Assembly: GCA_977006965.1 (NCBI GenBank)
Contig: OZ345364.1
Location: 806,001 to 870,000, forward strand
DNA from: Phymatolithon calcareum
Lineage: Eukaryota > Rhodophyta > Florideophyceae > Hapalidiales
Direction: 5' to 3'
DNA: 64,000 bases
The notes beneath the pieces are model-generated. The model was not told the origin of the DNA and made no database searches. It saw nothing but the letters and a program-made list of their open reading frames with translations. Position 1 is the stretch's first letter, and every line of letters begins with the position of its first letter. Below, piece after piece: positions 61,860 through 64,000 of this stretch. The position numbers and the translations under genes were made by a program.

Positions 61860-62272
61860 GCTCCGGAAGTTAAGACGAAGATTAAGCAGGATTGTGGAGG
61901 AGACCGAAGACAGAGGGACAGAGCTAGAACTCGAAACTATCGACTGCATATGGGAATCAAACACGACAACTAACATTCAAGATAGATCTGGCCTTCGGCG
62001 AGTATGGGAACAGCAAGAAGAGCACCGCATGAGGATAATTTCGTTCGCCAAGAATAGTATACCGCACCAAGCAGTGAGGATGAGAGAAAGCAGATACAGA
62101 ATTCTTTGCGCAAGGTGGTTCGTAGGCCATTTCAGACAAACCCACCGAATTTAATTGAAGAAATGGCAGTCAAGGATCTTGGGCAGTTGGAACACTCAAC
62201 AGAATCCTGAAGAAGCCTTTATTGACGCCGGCAGAAGAGATTGACGTGGCTAGAGCCATTGACGTGATTCTA
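61860..62272 (+). pseudogene. C-terminal LINE fragment joined to A4
   Basis: LRRVWEQQEEHRMR, KNSIPHQAV and RYRILCARWFVGHF follow the same order as the end of A1 (KRPIPHVKV, RHRTIAINWSF) but differ in sequence. The join at about 61855 skips about 250 residues present in A1. This is either an internal deletion in a diverged copy or a chimera of two LINE families. Confidence 0.55.
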
Positions 62273-62288
62273 TGTAATTCCGATTAAG

Positions 62289-62345
62289 AAGAAGAAGAAG
62301 AAAGGTAGATTTTTATTTAAAAGTTACCAACGCATCTGCTCACGC
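62289..62345 (-). mobile_element. Ultrashort (57 bp) LINE A insertion with TSD
   Basis: Only the tail and the first 40 bases of the 3' UTR. Perfect 16-bp TSD TGTAATTCCGATTAAG at 62273-62288 and 62346-62361. Confidence 0.95.
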
Positions 62346-62361
62346 TGTAATTCCGATTAAG

Positions 62362-63094
62362 GAATCTGAATTTTCAATGCTAAGATAATATACCTCGAAA
62401 GGTGCCGACTTTCCTCCAGTTGGGATACATGGTACCTTCTCAATAAATCCATTTAATTACGAAAAAGTGAATAAACAAATTGAGGCATGGCAGAAGGAAT
62501 CATATACTTTTTGAAGAAGAAGAAGATATGGTAGTTTTTATTTAAAAGCTACCAACGCCTCTGTATGCCTTTTGAAGACTGATGAAATTGTCGGGTACTT
62601 GAAACGGTTGCGGTGCGATGTAGCAACGCGATAAGAATTGATCCAGCTGCTAAAATGTGCCTCAGGGAACCCACGGATGTGCCGAGATGATATTCCGTGT
62701 GTGATAGAAGCAATTGGTGTGAAACAGAAGCTAGAATGCGTCTTGGGGAATCTGAGACCTAGCCACAGTGATATGCAGTACGCGATAAGAGCAGCCGGAT
62801 CTGTATCTCTGGTTTCTCGGAAGAGATGGATGGTACAGCGGGAACAAGATGTAGGAGGCATTGTTTATTGTTTGAATGATGTTGATGAGAAATGTAGAAG
62901 ATGACAGTGAAGAATGAGGAAAGGATGACGGGATAAGAATGCTACGCTAAGCACATGGCTGAAAATATCTATCAAGTATCTAGTCTGGTATTGGATGGAC
63001 CAGATTGGTTGGTACACTTTGCGAGTGTTGTGTCAAGGCGACGCAAGTCATTTTGCACTTATGCATTATCCGTCATGCGATCGAACTCGTCTGG
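62362..63094. other. No recognised gene; one more A tail at 62518-62566
   Basis: A minus-strand A tail (GAAGAAGAAG..AAAGCTACCAACGCC) at about 62518-62566 is flanked by TTTTGAAGA on both sides. The rest shows no coding region. Confidence 0.6.
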
Positions 63095-63407
63095 GTTGGA
63101 TATACCAGCAGGTATACTGATTCAGCCTATTGGCAAATGAAGTTCCCCGATATCGATCTAGACAAACTTTCTCAAGCGAGCGAGATGACGTAGCCAATAT
63201 CAGCCTGATGACAGGCAAAGCCAAGCTTTCCGATCGGCGAGATGACTTAGATGATACCAGCGATTTTCGTCCTAGATTCACAGCCAAAATGTAGGATCTT
63301 TGGAGGATAATCGGTTCCACGATTGTAGTACCCAAAGGGTCTATGAACGATAGCTGTGTCCACGACGAGTGGAATACACCGTCTCCGGCGTTGGGTATTA
63401 GCCGCAC
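63095..63407 (-). pseudogene. Dispersed coding fragment, copy 2 ('FIDPLGTTIVEP' family)
   Basis: The minus-strand frame gives GDGVFHSSWTQLSFIDPLG, TTIVEPIILQRSYILAVN and KSLVSSKSS, collinear with 33723-34025. Nucleotide similarity covers about 63095-63408 and stops at the T2 transposon boundary. The function is not recognised. Confidence 0.55.
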
Positions 63408-63410
63408 TAG

Positions 63411-64000
63411 TGTTTATTTTACGAACCCCTTCAATTGAGGGGCGAATTGAAAGCTCGAAAATATCCATAAAGCAAATTCGAAACAGATCGCTCACGCCAT
63501 ATTCGTAAAGCCTAGCTCATCTTCTGTGCGAGGAGTATTCACACTACTACCTTAAATTCGCTTCGTTCGGCGCTAGCAACGAAAAGATGTTGGCCATTCA
63601 GAAGTACCAGACCTGCCATTCCAGGAGAAAAACACCGGCCGCGCGCAGTCGGTACATCAGTACATACCAAGGCAGCATCTGTTAGCGGTCTTGCAGAATG
63701 CTCCAGACTATACGGAGCCATTTCGAAGTCAAAAAAGGTGAGTGATATGGTTCAGAATGTACTTCGGGAAAAAATCAATGGTCGCGCGAAAATGTCACAT
63801 CGCGTGAAATGGGTTCTGATTCATAATCCATTGAAGAAGACTAAGATTAAGACAGTACACATTGTCAACGTCCAGGCAGAGAACGCTGAGGATGGCATTC
63901 CAGACGCTGAGCAGCTTGAACCGAGCCAACACCGGCAAAAGCGCGGAACCGCCCAAGCCTGCTTATAGTTTTCATCCTTGCCAATCTTCATCGCGAAACG
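63411..64000 (+). mobile_element. DNA transposon T2 (left part), inserted at CTAG; cut by the window end
   Basis: It starts TGTTTATTTTACG after CTAG (63407-63410), with a subterminal palindrome-like CCCCTTCAATTGAGGGG, paralleling T1. Similarity to the 33.7 kb repeat ends exactly here, confirming the boundary. The interior reproduces the T1 N-terminal transposase block. The right end lies beyond the window. Confidence 0.85.
63594..63968 (+). pseudogene. T2 transposase N-terminus
   Basis: Reads IPGEKHRPRAVGTSVHTKAA, GAISKSKKVSDMVQNVL, GRAKMSHRVKWVLIHNP and KKTKIKTVHIVNVQAE, then a stop at 63966. It aligns with T1 (RWVVGAAVHT, SKKVTGTVQEV, KWVL, KTKIKT). The block is basic and conserved between copies, so it is coding. 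In piggyBac-like enzymes this region precedes the DDE domain; the assignment is tentative. Confidence 0.55.

Larger units (their letters stand above)
59195..62272 (+). mobile_element. LINE family A-type copy A4, heavily rearranged
   Basis: Plus-strand LINE with an endonuclease-RT linker (59195-59545), RT (60335-60957 and 61585-61850) and a foreign C-terminal part (61860-62272). It is interrupted by a possible solo LTR (60958-61455) and a minus-strand A tail (61470-61584). Sequence at 59546-60180 is not recognisable as LINE and may be another insertion. Confidence 0.75.

Noticed and set aside
1-64000. CRISPR arrays, rRNA genes, prokaryotic operons or phage genes
   Set aside because: No regularly spaced repeats, rRNA-like sequence, Shine-Dalgarno spacing or phage module is present.

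Overview
This window is nuclear DNA from a eukaryote, read from sequence alone. It has poly(A) signals (AATAAA) after several genes, signal peptides of eukaryotic type, a BTB-BACK protein, a spondin-domain protein, and a dense population of LINEs, piggyBac, hAT-like, Tourist-like and Crypton-like elements. There are no operons, ribosome binding sites or prokaryotic mobile elements. The intact host genes have no introns. My best guess is a florideophyte red alga (Chondrus-like genome organisation), but I cannot prove the taxon and other intron-poor protists remain possible.

Only three genes look intact and host-derived: a secreted spondin-domain protein (18.2-18.8 kb), a BTB-BACK protein (31.9-33.2 kb) and a secreted three-repeat protein on the minus strand (50.3-52.2 kb, GC-rich). 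A fourth host gene, a large leucine-rich-repeat-like gene (6.8-13.0 kb), has been destroyed by two LINE insertions, each still bracketed by its target site duplication (TSD). A set of unrecognised ORFs at 39.9-41.9 kb and a decayed Tnp2-like transposase gene at 43.8-47.5 kb with satellite ORFs complete the coding content.

Nearly everything else is transposable element. I sort the LINEs into informal families: A (3' tail made of TTC repeats; many very short copies), B/C/G (related RTs), D/E (another RT group) and F (one nearly full-length copy with an unfamiliar ORF1). Region by region: 0-4 kb A interrupted by B; 5.5-6.1 kb A interrupted by D; 6.8-13 kb the LRR pseudogene with F and G; 14-16.7 kb short A, B and C copies; 19.3-19.7 kb Crypton relic; 20.4-24.7 kb B, A, C and a 1970-bp DNA transposon at a CTAG site; 25-27.5 kb a triple nest (D inside hAT inside G); 27.6-30 kb E interrupted by D, then C; 31.5 kb Tourist-like MITE; 36.1-39.1 kb complete piggyBac with TTAA and terminal inverted repeats but a dead transposase; 42 kb hairpin MITE; 55 kb hAT-like MITE carrying a tiny membrane ORF; 55.4-62.6 kb more A copies and a possible solo LTR; 63.4 kb to the end a second copy of the CTAG-site transposon.

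The genes do not form a pathway. The main story is insertional history: many insertions can be dated relative to one another because TSDs and pre-insertion sites can be read directly.
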